A stretch of DNA of 64,000 nucleotides from Euphorbia lathyris (Eukaryota; Streptophyta; Magnoliopsida; Malpighiales; Euphorbiaceae). The translations under genes and the position numbers were made by a program. This document shows, one piece after another, positions 42,998 through 53,980 of the stretch. Each line of letters begins with the position of its first letter. Within the stretch, counting starts at the first letter, position 1. Where the stretch lies: assembly GCF_963576675.1 (NCBI RefSeq), contig NC_088913.1, positions 88,845,001-88,909,000 of the forward strand, written 5' to 3'. The notes under the pieces were generated by a model that was not told where the DNA came from, made no database searches, and saw nothing but the letters and a program-made list of their open reading frames with translations.

Positions 42998-44735
42998 AGA
43001 TGTCAACGATTGGCTGCTGCTTCTTGCGCCACCCCTACTCCTCCAACATCGGCATTGGCTCCGCTACCTCCATTAGCATTGACTGTTGCTGCTTGTGCAT
43101 TCTGCCTTTTTTTTTTTTATTAAGAGTGCGTTATTTTGGCCTTGTACCAAAGTTACATAACGACAGATACGTCAATTATGACTACACAAATTTCAATCGT
43201 CTTACATGTATAAAAAATTGTAGCATCTTCCTTATATTTCACTGGTCTGGGCGGAGAGAGACACGGTGGATATGCCGAACACGGGGACGGAACACTAGCA
43301 AAGAAATTCATAGTTATTATATTACATTGAGTATTATAATAACTAAAGAAACGCAAATACCTTCAAATGTGATCACAAATAAAGAGTAACTATTTTATGA
43401 AATTTCAGAGTCTATTTATGGATTCCCACAAATTACTAAGTCCGGTCTTAAACCATAGTTATCATATGATCATTTTTATTAAACTCAATTTGTGGTAGTC
43501 CACACATAAATTCAGAGAGAAGACAAACTTACAAATTTCCAAGACTCTCAATTCCAAACGTCACATTATATATCCTCGCATCTTCCACTTAGTCACGTAC
43601 TCCATGCAGTGGCGGATCCAGGATTTCAGAATCGGGGGACTAATTTTAGCCCAAGGTTAAAAAAAAAAATCCTACAAATTCCCTAAACTAACAAAACCCT
43701 CGATTAATTCAACAAATTAAACTATCAAAACCCTACGAATTTCCTAAACTATCAAAACCCTAAAATAATTTAACAAATCACCAAATTAATTCAATAAATT
43801 ATAAATTAAAAACCATAAATGAAAATTAACCATAATTTTATGGAAGAAATTACATACCTTAGGAAATGTAGAGGCTATAATTAGAAGAAGAAATGAAAGG
43901 AAAAGCAAAAGGAAAAGAAAATGAAAAGAAAAGGAAAGGGAGGAAGAGAGCTGATGAAGAATGGTGGAGAGGGGGGAGGAGGAGAGCATAAGTCCTGCGA
44001 ATGAAAATTGCAAACAGAGATTGGGGATTTTCACCCCAATCGCTGTTATTTTTTTTTTAATTTGGCCCCACCCCAAAACGACGTCGTTTTAGTGGGCCAA
44101 ATTAAAAAAAAATAACAGCCCAGCCCACTTGGGCTGGGCTCTATCTTCCTCGCTACATCTCCTGAGAAGGAGATGTAGCACGAGGAGGCGCCGCCTAAAT
44201 CCCTAAATCGGGATACGCAGGAGGCGGCGCCGGGGGCTAATTTTTAGCCCTCCCTAAACCCTCCATGGCAGCTCCGGCGCCGTAGGAGCTGGAGCCCCCA
44301 CGGGCGCCGGGCTGGATCCACCACTGACTCCATGAAATCAACACGGAATGAGTACTGGATTTAGAACAAAAATAAAGAGGGATTAGTTGAGATTTAGTTG
44401 ATACTGTCAAGTAATTAACAAAACTAAACTTCGAATAAAAAGCTATGTTTAAATCGAGCAGAAAAAGAAGCAAAAACTCATATCAGAAAATTGATTTTCA
44501 AAGTAAAAAAATAATAAAGTTTGAACGTTTAATGCATATATTTGAAGTTCTAAAAGGATAGCCACGTTCAAAACTTATGTATACCTCAAACTCTTTTAAT
44601 CTCGGTTAGTTTCTGCATCTTCTTCCGATGAGAAGAAAGAAATATAGGAAAAGGAAGGCAGAAAAAAATCTGAAGTGAGAAAGTTGTGAAAGAAGAAGAA
44701 AGTATGAACAATAAAGAGTTTTAAGTTATAACTGA
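42998..44735 (-). pseudogene. fragment of an unidentified host gene (copy 2), split by a hAT element
   Basis: Minus strand. A last exon at about 43100-43003 follows a GGCAG acceptor and encodes an Ala/Gly/Asn-rich tail (NAQAATVNANGGSGANADVG) ending in TGA. Another exon-like stretch at about 43310-43240 reads NFFASVPSPCSAYPPCLSPP. An exon at about 43540-43606 plus 44327-44360 encodes FMEYVTKWKMRG, ends in a GTAAGT donor near 43535, and is split by the hAT. Family unknown; the paralogue is at 14225-15830. Confidence 0.35.
43607..44326. mobile_element. hAT element with 8-bp duplication ACTCCATG
   Basis: Begins CAGTGGCGGATCCAGGATTT and ends GCTGGATCCACCACTG. ACTCCATG is at 43599-43606 and 44327-44334, and the empty site with a single ACTCCATG exists in the paralogous sequence at 15510-15517. 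Length 720 bp, non-autonomous. The right half is a series of hairpins (44043-44250). Confidence 0.93.
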
Positions 44736-44994
44736 TCTCCCGCATTCACGAGCCACACGAGTTGTCTGAATGCGCAGTACGCATAAAATATACAATAATG
44801 TCAGACTATTCATCCACCCACTATGCAATGCAATAGTGTTATCACGTTCACTTTATTAAATTGGTTGCATGATCAGTTCAAGAATCCAAAAACCAAGAAA
44901 CTTACACTCATTAAGAGTCTCACTCCACGTAATAACACAAGGGGTTGGAGAAAAAGACAAAGGGTTTCAGAAAACTCATCACAGTATTTACAAT

Positions 44995-45660
44995 TACGAC
45001 TGTAAATGAGCCGAACCGCTCATGAATGGTTCGGTGATCGGTTTGATAAAAGCTTGGTTCGATTTGTAAACGAGCCGTTCGTGAACATAATTTATTGACT
45101 CGGTTCGTAAACGAGTCGAGTTTTCGAAAGCTCACGAACAGGCCCGATTAGAACATTTATTAATAAATTTTAGTGTTATAGAAAAATTATATAGTTATGT
45201 GTTAGTTCACAAATATCTAAACTTAATTTGATATTAGATGAGTTCGTTGACAAACATAATAAATGAGTAATAGACAAACAATTTGTAAACATCTTGTTTA
45301 TTTATTCACAAACTTTCTTTGTGAAATTGTTTATGTACACAATTAAAAAGTTATTTGCGAGCAAAGTTCAAAAATATAATTAACGATTTACTCACAAATA
45401 ATTCATGGTTAGATAATTTTCTTAATTAACCAAGTCCAAAAAGAATTTTGGACTCAAAACAAACTCGAAGCTCGGCTCAAGCTCGTTGAGCAAGCCAAAG
45501 CTCGGCTCAGACTCCGCTCAAGCTCGTTGAGCAAGTCAAAATTCGGCTCGGCACGTTAATTTTATAGCAAGCTCGGCTCGGCTCGAGCTCGTTAATTTTA
45601 TAACGAGCCAATTTTGAACAGGTTAAAGCTCGACTCGACTCGGTTAGATTACAGTCCTAT
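44995..45660. mobile_element. TIR element with GAGCTCGGCTC words
   Basis: Ends GACTGTAAATGAGCCGA and TCGGTTAGATTACAGTC are inverted. Sub-terminal regions are packed with GCTCGGCTCAAGCTCG and ACGAGCCG words, probable transposase-binding repeats. Interior AT-rich, no ORF. Target duplication unclear, so superfamily not assigned. Confidence 0.55.
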
Positions 45661-46016
45661 CTACAATTGATAATGCTTTAAAAAGTCTCATAACATTAGT
45701 AATATTTTATTAACTTAATTATCTATATTATTCTCATTGGTTTTTGTTAAATAGTAAGCAAAAATTGACAAGATATCTAAAAAATGATTACTTTATATGT
45801 AATTTATTTTAATTATAAATATTGGAAACCAATAATGAAAAAAAAATTATTAAAAGAGTGTATCAATACTAATTAAGAAAATCACTTTTTTTAATATTAA
45901 AAAAAGGTTAGCAACCTTTATAAATGAAAGTGGCAACTTTGTTTGACTACTCTAATAATAAACAACTTTAAGGTTATTTATGTAAAAAAAATGGCTCTCT
46001 TTTAAGAATCTCATAT
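45661..46016. other. AT-rich spacer
   Basis: No ORF or repeat recognised up to the copia LTR. Confidence 0.5.
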
Positions 46017-46339
46017 TGTTAGTATGAAGGGAAGAAGATGGATATTGTATATTAGTTATTCAAAGTCCCACATTGGAAAGATATAATTTTAGGGGGAGTT
46101 TGGAACACTATATATTAGGGCTTGAGTTTTAGGTTTAAGGTGCCCCACAACAAGTCTCATCTAATTTCTAAGGCTTTGTTGTTTTCTCCTCCTTTCTCTA
46201 TTGTAATATTTGCTCTTTTACAATAATATTTAGTAGTGTTCGAGGACGTAGGCAATATTGGCCGAACCTCGTTAAATTCTGGTGTCTTCTCTATTTGTTT
46301 TATGCTTTACCTTTCAATTTGCCAGTCGTTTCCGCAACA
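46017..46339 (+). repeat. 5' LTR of the copia element
   Basis: TGTTAGTATGAAGG...CCGCAACA, 323 bp. ACTATATATTAGGGC near 46108 is a good TATA box. Confidence 0.85.
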
Positions 46340-46341
46340 AT

Positions 46342-46353
46342 TGGTATCAGAGC
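46342..46353 (+). other. primer-binding site, initiator Met-tRNA
   Basis: TGGTATCAGAGC two bases after the LTR, the standard copia primer site. Confidence 0.95.
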
Positions 46354-46356
46354 CTT

Positions 46357-46510
46357 GGTTTAGAAACTTAGTATGCTCTGTTCACCGTAGTTAGACTGAT
46401 CGATCGGCACATCAGAAAAGTTTCTTTTCTTGGAGTTTCGTTGGTTTAAAAACTTAGTATGCTCTGTGTGCCGCAACTAGACTGATCGGTCGGCACATCA
46501 GAAAAGTTTA
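46357..46510 (+). repeat. duplicated 67-bp leader segment
   Basis: GGTTTAGAAACTTAGTATGC... at 46357 recurs at 46443 (86-bp offset) in the untranslated leader, with a few differences. Each contains GACTGATCG(A/G)TCGGCACATC. Confidence 0.8.
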
Positions 46511-46750
46511 AATTGGTTTCGTTGTCAATTTAGCAAATTGAAAGGTAGTGTTTAAAACACTCATTTGGAAAAATCTTAGATAATATATTGTCGTAAGTGC
46601 TTAGAAAAATTCTGTCAAAAGGGCAATAATCGCTTAAGAAAGCTGTTACTTAAGTGAGACCGTTTGTGACTCCACTAGTGGCCTGCGAATTTTTTCAAGT
46701 GAAGTTACTTAAGGTAATGTATTATTGGTGATTTTTCAATTTGAGCTGAG

Positions 46751-49066
46751 ATGACGACTGATGAAACATCACAGGGTCCCACATCGGTAAAGACATCTAT
46801 TTTTTCCAGAATAGGCGTGTCAAATAGCAGAATTGTAGTGGAGATCTTTGATGGTACTGGTCATTTTGGCATTTGGCAAAACGAAGTTTTGGATGCCTTG
46901 TTTCAACAAGGTCTAGATATTTCCATTGAAGGAGAGAAACCAGAAGATGTTGATGAGAAGGATTGGAAAACCATAAACCGTTTGGCGTGTCGTACAATTC
47001 GATTATGCCTTTCCAGAGAGCAGAAATATGCATTCAGTAAGGAAACTTCTGCATGTGTTTTATGGAAGGCATTGGAGGACAAGTTCCTGAGGAAAAGCAG
47101 TCAAAATAAGTTTCATATGAAGAAAAGGTTTTTCAGGTTCTTATATGTTCCTGGTACGACGATGAATGATCACATAACGAGTTTCAATAAGCTTGTTGCC
47201 AACTTGATGAACTTGGACGTGACTTTTGGAGATGAAGATTTGGCATTGATGTTGTTGGGATCGCTTCCTGGGGAGTTTGCATTTCTTGAAACGACTTTAC
47301 TTTATGGAAAGGCTGAGGTGTCTCTTAAAGGAGTGTGTGCTGCATTGTATAGCTATGAATTAAGAAAGAAAGATAAGAAAGAAAGTAACAGCGGCGCAAC
47401 AGAAGCACTAATCATGAGAGGTCGTTCCCAGAAGAAGAGTAAAGGCAAGAAGGAGAGGTCAAAATCTAGGGTTGGCAAAGATGAATGTGCCTTTTGCCGA
47501 GAGAAAGGGCACTGGAAGAAAGATTGTCCCAAGCTGAAGAAAAAATCTAGTAAAGGGAAGGTTGTTGCAGATTCAAATGTTGCCGAGTATGATGATATCT
47601 TGGACTTTTCATTGGCTACCATGGCATCATCAAGTGGGTTGCAAGCATGGATTCTAGACACAGGTTGTAGCCACCATATGTGTCCTAATCGAGAATGGTT
47701 CTTTGACTTCAAGGAAATAGATGGTGGAGTTGTTCACACAGCAAATGACAGTCCTTATAAGACAGCTGGAATTGGTTCAATTCAGTTGAGGAATCATGAT
47801 GGAGCAACCAGAACTTTGACAGATGTCAGATACGTGCCGAGCTTGACGAAGAATCTTATTTCAGTGGGAGTCTTGAGCAAAAAGGGTTTCACTATTATTA
47901 TCAAAGAAGATTCCATGAAGCTCATCTCTGGCGCACTTGTGGTAATGAAGGGCGTTCAAAGGAGCAACAACTTGTACTATTATGATGGTAGTACAATTAT
48001 TGAAGCAGCAGCAGTGGTTTCCAGTGATGATAAGGAGCTAGAAGCAACCAGATTGTGGCATATGCGGTTGGGGCATGCAAGCGAAAAGTCCTTGAAAGCT
48101 TTGACGAGTCAAGGGTTATTGAATGGAGTTCGGACCGACAAGTTAGATCTTTGTCAGCATTGTATCAAATGGAAGCAGACGAGAGTGGAGTTTGGCACTG
48201 CAATGCATAATACCAAGGGTATTTTGGACTATGTTCACTCAGATATATGGGGACCTTCCAAAATAGTTTCATTGGGGGGTAAATCCTATTATGTTACCTT
48301 TGTTGATGATATCTCTAGAAGAGTGTGGGTGTACACTATGAAGTCGAAGGATGAAGTGTTGGGAATTTTTCTCATGTGGAAAAAAATGATGGAGACTCAG
48401 ACAGGAAGGAAGATTAAATGTCTTCGATCAGATAATTGTGGAGAGTACAAAAGTGAACCTTTCATGAAAGTTTGTCAAGATGAAGCAATTGTCCGACACT
48501 TCACAATAAGAAATACACCACAACAGAATGGGGTGACAAAACGGATGAATCAAACTCTAGTGGAGAAAGTTCGATGTATGTTGTCCAATTCTGGTTTGGG
48601 CAGACAGTTCTGGGCTGAGGCTGTAACATACACTAGCCATCTCATTAATCGGTTATCATCATCTGTTATTAACAGCAAGACACCTTTAGAGATGTGGCAT
48701 GGAAAACCATCTAAAGATTATAATTCCTTACGTGTGTTTGGTTCCACTGCATACTACCACGTTAAGGAATCAAAGTTGGATCCAAGACCAAAAGAAGCGG
48801 TATTTATGGGCATTTCCTCTGGAGTCAAAGGATATCGCCTATGGTGCCGTGACTCCAATAAGATAATATTTAGCAGGGATGTTACCTTTGAAGAATCCAC
48901 CATATTGAATAAGGTAGAAGATAAGCAAGCAGATGGTACTCCACAACAGGTGGAGGATACTTCCAAACAGGTGGAGTTTGAAGGAGGTATAAAAATTGAT
49001 CCAGCAATGCAATCTGATAGTCGTACTGTAAAAGGATCAGATGAAGAATGTGAGGTTCCAGCATAA
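46751..49066 (+). CDS. copia Gag-protease-integrase polyprotein, truncated, integrase active site mutated
   Basis: A 771-residue frame from ATG 46751. Gag (about 30-220) is of the UBN2 type (HMKKRFFRFLYVPGTTMNDH); CAFCREKGHWKKDC is a CCHC knuckle at about 246-259; the protease has ILDTGCSHHMCP with catalytic D303; the integrase has HMRLGH...CQHC zinc ligands, D498 (HSDIWGP) and D561 (RSDNCGEY). The third acidic residue, expected 36 positions after D561, is Lys597 (NGVTKRMNQ in place of the usual E). A TAA at 49064 ends the frame and the same frame continues to the Athila-like insertion at 49157. Protein domains are otherwise uninterrupted, so the copy is fairly young but cannot integrate by itself. 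Confidence 0.92.
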   Translation: MTTDETSQGPTSVKTSIFSRIGVSNSRIVVEIFDGTGHFGIWQNEVLDALFQQGLDISIEGEKPEDVDEKDWKTINRLACRTIRLCLSREQKYAFSKETSACVLWKALEDKFLRKSSQNKFHMKKRFFRFLYVPGTTMNDHITSFNKLVANLMNLDVTFGDEDLALMLLGSLPGEFAFLETTLLYGKAEVSLKGVCAALYSYELRKKDKKESNSGATEALIMRGRSQKKSKGKKERSKSRVGKDECAFCREKGHWKKDCPKLKKKSSKGKVVADSNVAEYDDILDFSLATMASSSGLQAWILDTGCSHHMCPNREWFFDFKEIDGGVVHTANDSPYKTAGIGSIQLRNHDGATRTLTDVRYVPSLTKNLISVGVLSKKGFTIIIKEDSMKLISGALVVMKGVQRSNNLYYYDGSTIIEAAAVVSSDDKELEATRLWHMRLGHASEKSLKALTSQGLLNGVRTDKLDLCQHCIKWKQTRVEFGTAMHNTKGILDYVHSDIWGPSKIVSLGGKSYYVTFVDDISRRVWVYTMKSKDEVLGIFLMWKKMMETQTGRKIKCLRSDNCGEYKSEPFMKVCQDEAIVRHFTIRNTPQQNGVTKRMNQTLVEKVRCMLSNSGLGRQFWAEAVTYTSHLINRLSSSVINSKTPLEMWHGKPSKDYNSLRVFGSTAYYHVKESKLDPRPKEAVFMGISSGVKGYRLWCRDSNKIIFSRDVTFEESTILNKVEDKQADGTPQQVEDTSKQVEFEGGIKIDPAMQSDSRTVKGSDEECEVPA

Positions 49067-49156
49067 GAATCGCCACAACAAGACATGCCAATTGCATTGA
49101 TAAAGCCACATAGAAATAGAAAAAAGCCTGCTCGCTATGAAGATATGGTGGCTTGT

Positions 49157-50635
49157 TGTTAAGCCCAAAATACCTAAAATATCATTAGTATTTACATCAG
49201 TTTTGCTATAAAATCGTACTGTTTATATCTATTTCAAATACTTTTACGTTCGAATATGTTTCTTTCATGCAAAGTACCTAAATATTTGGTAAAATCCAAA
49301 TAGGAATGAAAAGAGGTTAAAAACAAAGGAAAAACCTTACAAAAGGATTCAAAGATGAAGAAAATCAAACGCGCCGAAACGAGGACGAGGACGAAGTCGG
49401 AAACGGAGAAAAATACTCTATACTGCGATCGAGAATCCTCCATTCTCGGTCGCGACACGCGTTGTCCAGCTCTTTCCTTTATCATTTCGAAGACTGAATA
49501 TATGTTCCCCCATTCTCGGCCGAGAAATTACATTCTCGGTAAGTTCAGATTTTTAGGAAACATAATTTGCACATGTTTGTTTTCGACGAAACACGTCCGT
49601 TTGACTGGATAAGAACGCCTCTTCGCAGCAGACACATTCCTTAGACACGACTCCTCAACATCTATAAATGGAGAGTTGATTTCAAAGTTAAAGGAGAATA
49701 TTGAAGAAAAGATTTAGTATAGAATTAACGCAAAAATTCTGAGTGAAGCAATTCAGAGTTAGAAGTTCGATTTTGTAAAAAAGCAATATGATGTACACGC
49801 ATTGTTTATCAAATAATTACAAACTCAATAACATTTAGATTAAGATTAAGATTTGCTCATATTAGTTTATATTTTGGTAGTAGAAGGAACCGTCACTATT
49901 CTGAAGATTCAGCGAGAAGATTTAGTAAAGGATTCGACCCAGGAGCCTGACAAACTCTAATCGAGGTTCAAAGAAAGGATTGACAACTCGTTCACTTGAA
50001 AGTTGATGAAAGCTTCTATGCTTCTTTTTCTCTGTAAACTTGTATCAAATTCATACTTCATCTAATAAAGTTTATTCAATTCAATAGATTTTTATGTAGC
50101 ACTTCTGTAATTGATCCGAAGTGAGTTCTGGTGTTTTCATTAAAATGTAGTTGAATTCAAAATCTTTATAAGGAAACTTTGTTGAACACTTAGGCAAATT
50201 GATATCTTGGATTAAAGTATTAATTTGGCTAAGGAAGCAATCAAACCAGATTAGGAGGATTTTCTGCATTCAAAGCCTTTTAATTGAAGGAGTTTACGTT
50301 ATTACATTTATATAATTTATACAAAGTTTAAAGTTGTTTTCTTTGCTTAATGCAAACGAATACATTTATTCCCTTTTCTAAAAGCACTAAACGTTTCTGT
50401 CTTGTAAATTCATACTCAAAACAGAATTGATTTCTAACATTCTACATACTATAATCTAATTCTTATTTTATCAATTTCAAAACCAAATCCAATTAAACGA
50501 TTTTCCATATTATAAACCTTAAAAGTAAATCAAACCGATTTAAAATAAGTTTTCGTTAAAAAACGTTCCCTGTGGGATCGATATCTTTTTTTATTACTAC
50601 AAGCGAAACTGTGCACTTGCGGAAATCGCTCAACA
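49157..50635 (+). repeat. 5' LTR of the second Athila-like element
   Basis: TGTTAAGCCCAAAATACC...CGGAAATCGCTCAACA, 1479 bp. Dyads: GCGATCGAGAAT (49425-49436) / ATTCTCGGTCGC (49442-49453) and TTCTCGGCCGAGAA (49513-49526), then TATAAAT at 49663, the same order as in the LTR at 8545. Confidence 0.9.
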
Positions 50636-50641
50636 AGTTTT

Positions 50642-50659
50642 TGGTGCCGTTGCCGGGGA
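50642..50659 (+). other. primer-binding site, tRNA-Asp type
   Basis: TGGTGCCGTTGCCGGGGA; one base differs from the site at 9963 (C to T). Confidence 0.85.
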
Positions 50660-50859
50660 ACGCCAAATTTTTTAACAAAAATTTAGATTTTTCGTGTTTT
50701 ATTTCGAATCTAGGTTTATACATACTTATTCAAACTTTTTTATTTTATTACTTTTAATTTACTAACATATTTATTTTTCAAATTCTGTTTTGAAGGTAGT
50801 TTCGGTTCGTGCGAGATTTCAAGTTCATACACAGCTCTCGAAGATCAGGTATTGCACCA

Positions 50860-51040
50860 GACCCTATAGACCCATAAATTGAAAAAACAATTATAAAGAA
50901 CAAGAAAAACAAAAACAAGGCTCCAGTAAAAACAAATACCGAGCCAGAAAGAACGGCAGATCCACCAACACTTATGGAATATGCTAGGCCAGGGGTGGCC
51001 AGTGTGACCAATAACATAGTTAGACCCAGAATTTCCGCAT
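50860..51040 (+). pseudogene. Athila gag N-terminal remnant
   Basis: One frame reads PPTLMEYARPGVASVTNNIV, the well-conserved TLxEYAxP start of Athila-type gag. An in-frame TGA lies upstream (near 50880) and the frame ends at 51040, where similarity stops. Confidence 0.75.
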
Positions 51041-51046
51041 AATAAT

Positions 51047-52241
51047 CAAAACAAGTAACAAACATCAACACATATATAGAGAAAGAGATTATGAATCATA
51101 AATTATAAATATGGAAAATGTAAATATGAATTACAACCAAGCCTAGTACATAGGATGAGATCAAGCTAATTAGCAAGTGTAGAGGTAAGAATCCACCCTC
51201 GGAACTAGCTAACCGGACTCAAAGCTGTCTCTTAGGACTTGGATGGTGGAGCTCTCGAGCTTGGTGTACGGAGGTGGAGCGGAACTTTGATGGAATGCCG
51301 GGATCAACGAACAAGCTCTCAAGGTGGAAGAGTTTGGCTATATAAAACCTAAAAAAAAAAAATCTAAAACTACAAATGACAAGAGTTTAATTAAATGTAA
51401 GGTTTCTAAGATGTTTATTGGTGTGTAAATGAGTGCTAGTCACTCTTATTTATACATCAGGCTAAGTGTAAGATTGTAATTCCATAAGGTGCAAGCATGT
51501 AGGAACATGATTTTGTACAAAAATCCCATAATATGCCCCGCGTATGGTGGTACACGCCCTGCGTATTTGCCCATTCCGTCAGAAATCTCCTGTATATGGA
51601 CCAATTCTAGATCTTATTGTCTCAAACACGCCCCGCGTAGACTGGGATGCGCCTCGCGTGTTTGAGTCTCTGACTTTTTATTGCTTGAATTTGTCCTTTT
51701 ACGCCGCGTGTAGCTGAGGCACGCCCTGTGTAAATGAGTCTCTGATATTTTTGTGTTGAGGAACTTCCTTGCACGCCCCACGTGTAAGGTGGTACACCCT
51801 GCATATGGATAGTTGACTCAAGGAGACCATGCAGTCTGACTTTCAGGATTAGGCTAATCATTTCTGACATATGTCGTACGCCTCGCGTAGGATGGTATGC
51901 GCCTCGCGTATGCTGACTAGATCCCACGTGGTGCTTGTGGATAGGGTAATTATTTCTGACTTAATGTTTCACGCCCCGCGTAAGGAATGAGGCGCCCCGC
52001 GTATTGTGGTGGATTTTCACTCCTTGCTCGTACCTGAAATACAAATCTCGAGAGCGAGTTAGTTTGATGTTTTATTTCCTAAATTAATCAAAAACAAGGA
52101 AAATTAACCGAAAGTACAGAATTTATTTTTATTTCATTATTTTATTAAAACACTCTATTTTTGTAATTAAACTTATTTATTTCTTCTAAAATTAATCCGT
52201 AAATCACGCTAAAAGATAGGGGTAAAATACGCCTATCAAAC
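51047..52241 (-). repeat. 3' LTR of the minus-strand Athila-type element
   Basis: Starts (minus strand) TGATAGGCGTATTTTACC next to the polypurine tract. The distal end is near 51047 but was not fixed. A minus-strand TATA box GTATAAATAAG lies at 51446-51456, downstream of the module array. Confidence 0.65.
51533..52009 (-). promoter_or_regulatory. six paired CGCCCCGCGT modules upstream of the LTR TATA box
   Basis: Direct pairs start at 51533/51554, 51628/51649, 51701/51721, 51773/51794, 51878/51899 and 51971/51992. Offsets are 21 bp in five and 20 bp in one. Pairs repeat every 70-105 bp. All lie upstream of GTATAAATAAG on the minus strand. Confidence 0.85.
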
Positions 52242-53640
52242 CTCCTTGGACTTTAAAGTTTTACTTGTCCTCAAGTAAAAGAAATCGAAAGACAAGGGAT
52301 TGAGATTATTAAGAAACAAACCGTCAGTTGGTTTTACCAAGTGCGTGATTTCAAAGTTGAATTTTTATGCAAAGCTTTCGGTAAGTACCTACGCAAACAA
52401 TCGAGTGACCAAAACTTGTTTGAAACCTCCATAATCAAAATTAATAGGCAATATTAACGAGGGTCGATTATCTTTTGAGAACCCGATAGTACCTCACCAA
52501 GGGATTTCACTCTTACACTCAAATTTTGGTGGGTCGGTGTTTTAGCACTCTTCTTTGCACTTACTCGAGATCACTTTGAGTTTGCATTTTCATCCGGGTT
52601 TTTCCTCCTATGTTATGGTCTTGGCAATATTAAAAATGAACCTGGAGGGGGTTGTAATGTGGGTGGCTTTTTAGTGGTTAGTTTTTTAAAACTCGGGTTT
52701 AAATACCATTTTAATGATCGCACCGTATTTTTATTTTGGCCTTGGCGATTTCATACGATACACTCAAAATTGCTCGGGTGGAGCTTGAAAATGCCTTTTG
52801 CTCTTTATTGTGTTTTTGGTCCTTACTTGTCAAGGCCTTTGGCTTATTTCGGGTACGACTTGATTTTGTTGGTATTTAATCTAGAGGAAAAAGGGTCAAA
52901 TGTTAAATAGGGTGTTAACAAAAAGTTGGTTAATAGGCTCGAGGGGGTTTCCTAGAGGTTAATGAAAACGAGAAAAATAATTTAAGACAAGGATTAGACT
53001 AAGTGGATTCGTTTCATCATCTATTGCCATTTTAACCAAAATAAGTGTACTAAACCAGGTATTAGGTGCAAACTCTATGAGTCGAGTGAAGTCAAAGCTC
53101 TCGAAAATTGTGAAAGAAATAGAGTTCTCATACGAACTCTTTTAGGCTAAAAAATATCTCACAAAAGATTCGGGTTATATTGTGTACTATCGAGTCTTCG
53201 CTAAATTTTCAAACATCCCGTTTTTATTGCCTTTTTAAGTTTCATTATGGAGATGACATGTGGGTTAGGACTCAATGCTCTTGTTTAGTATCACCTAGGC
53301 TTTGCATAAATTCTACAACTTCAAAATTAAGACTAAAATTTCTTACAAAAACCGATCCTTTATGTCGACGTCTTTTTATTTTAACGACAAATAACGGAAC
53401 TTTAGATGATTTCCGAGGGAGGTAGTGTGTCGGAAAAATTTAAGAATTGATAAATTAGTTTAATTATTTTGTTGTTTATTTGATTTTTATTTTTGTTTTT
53501 GTTAGTGCAAAACAAACTGAAAGTGCGGGATTGCACGGCCCTCCGCGTTATTAAAATGACGTCTATTCCAAGGACGTCGCGAAAGAAAAGAAGACAAGAA
53601 CAAAAATAAAAGGTGAATGAAAATTAGAATTAGACCCTAG
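52242..53640 (-). other. 3' non-coding region of the element
   Basis: Homologous in outline to 27724-29450 (ACCTCACCA..., GGTTGTAATGTGG). Small plus-strand frames (52659, 53180) show no domain. Ends at the TTACTTGAGGACAAGTAAA and polypurine motifs next to the LTR. Confidence 0.6.
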
Positions 53641-53653
53641 GGGGTCAGGTCCT

Positions 53654-53832
53654 ACGCGAGGCCTGCCCAGAGGGGCGCCCCGCGTGGGAGGCGCGATTAT
53701 TGCTCTTTTTGGGTCAGAGGCTCAAATACGTGGGGCGCAGTAGGAGGGGCGCCCCGCGTGTTTGAGTTTCTAGACTTTTTAGTCAGGGAAATGGAGAGCA
53801 CGCGGGGCGTATAAGGGGGGTACGCCCTGCAT
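53654..53832 (-). repeat. three inverted CGCGGGGCGT pairs downstream of the ORF
   Basis: Pairs start at 53654/53675, 53728/53749 and 53800/53822, offsets 21, 21 and 22 bp. Arms are inverted, so each pair can fold as a hairpin. Confidence 0.8.
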
Positions 53833-53980
53833 GAATTTATTGATGGGTTGAAATAGCAAAAATAAACACGAAATGAGAACGAAACATAAAAGAAAATTAA
53901 AAATATATTGAAACGGAAAAGAAAGTACACTAAAAACAAAGAAAATATAAAACAAAGAAAAACATAAAAAGAAATGGAAA

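Larger units (their letters stand above)
46017..49156 (+). mobile_element. Ty1/copia element, 3' part separated by a nested insertion
   Basis: 5' LTR 46017-46339, Met-tRNA primer site, then gag, zinc knuckle, protease and integrase in one frame. Coding sequence (KPARYEDMVA, the usual lead-in to reverse transcriptase) is cut at 49157 by an Athila-like LTR. Reverse transcriptase, RNase H and the 3' LTR would lie beyond the window. Confidence 0.93.
49157..51046 (+). mobile_element. Athila-like element (second copy), left end only
   Basis: LTR 49157-50635, primer site at 50642, then an N-terminal gag remnant up to about 51040, where the next nested element begins. Same family group as 8545-14080. 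Confidence 0.85.
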
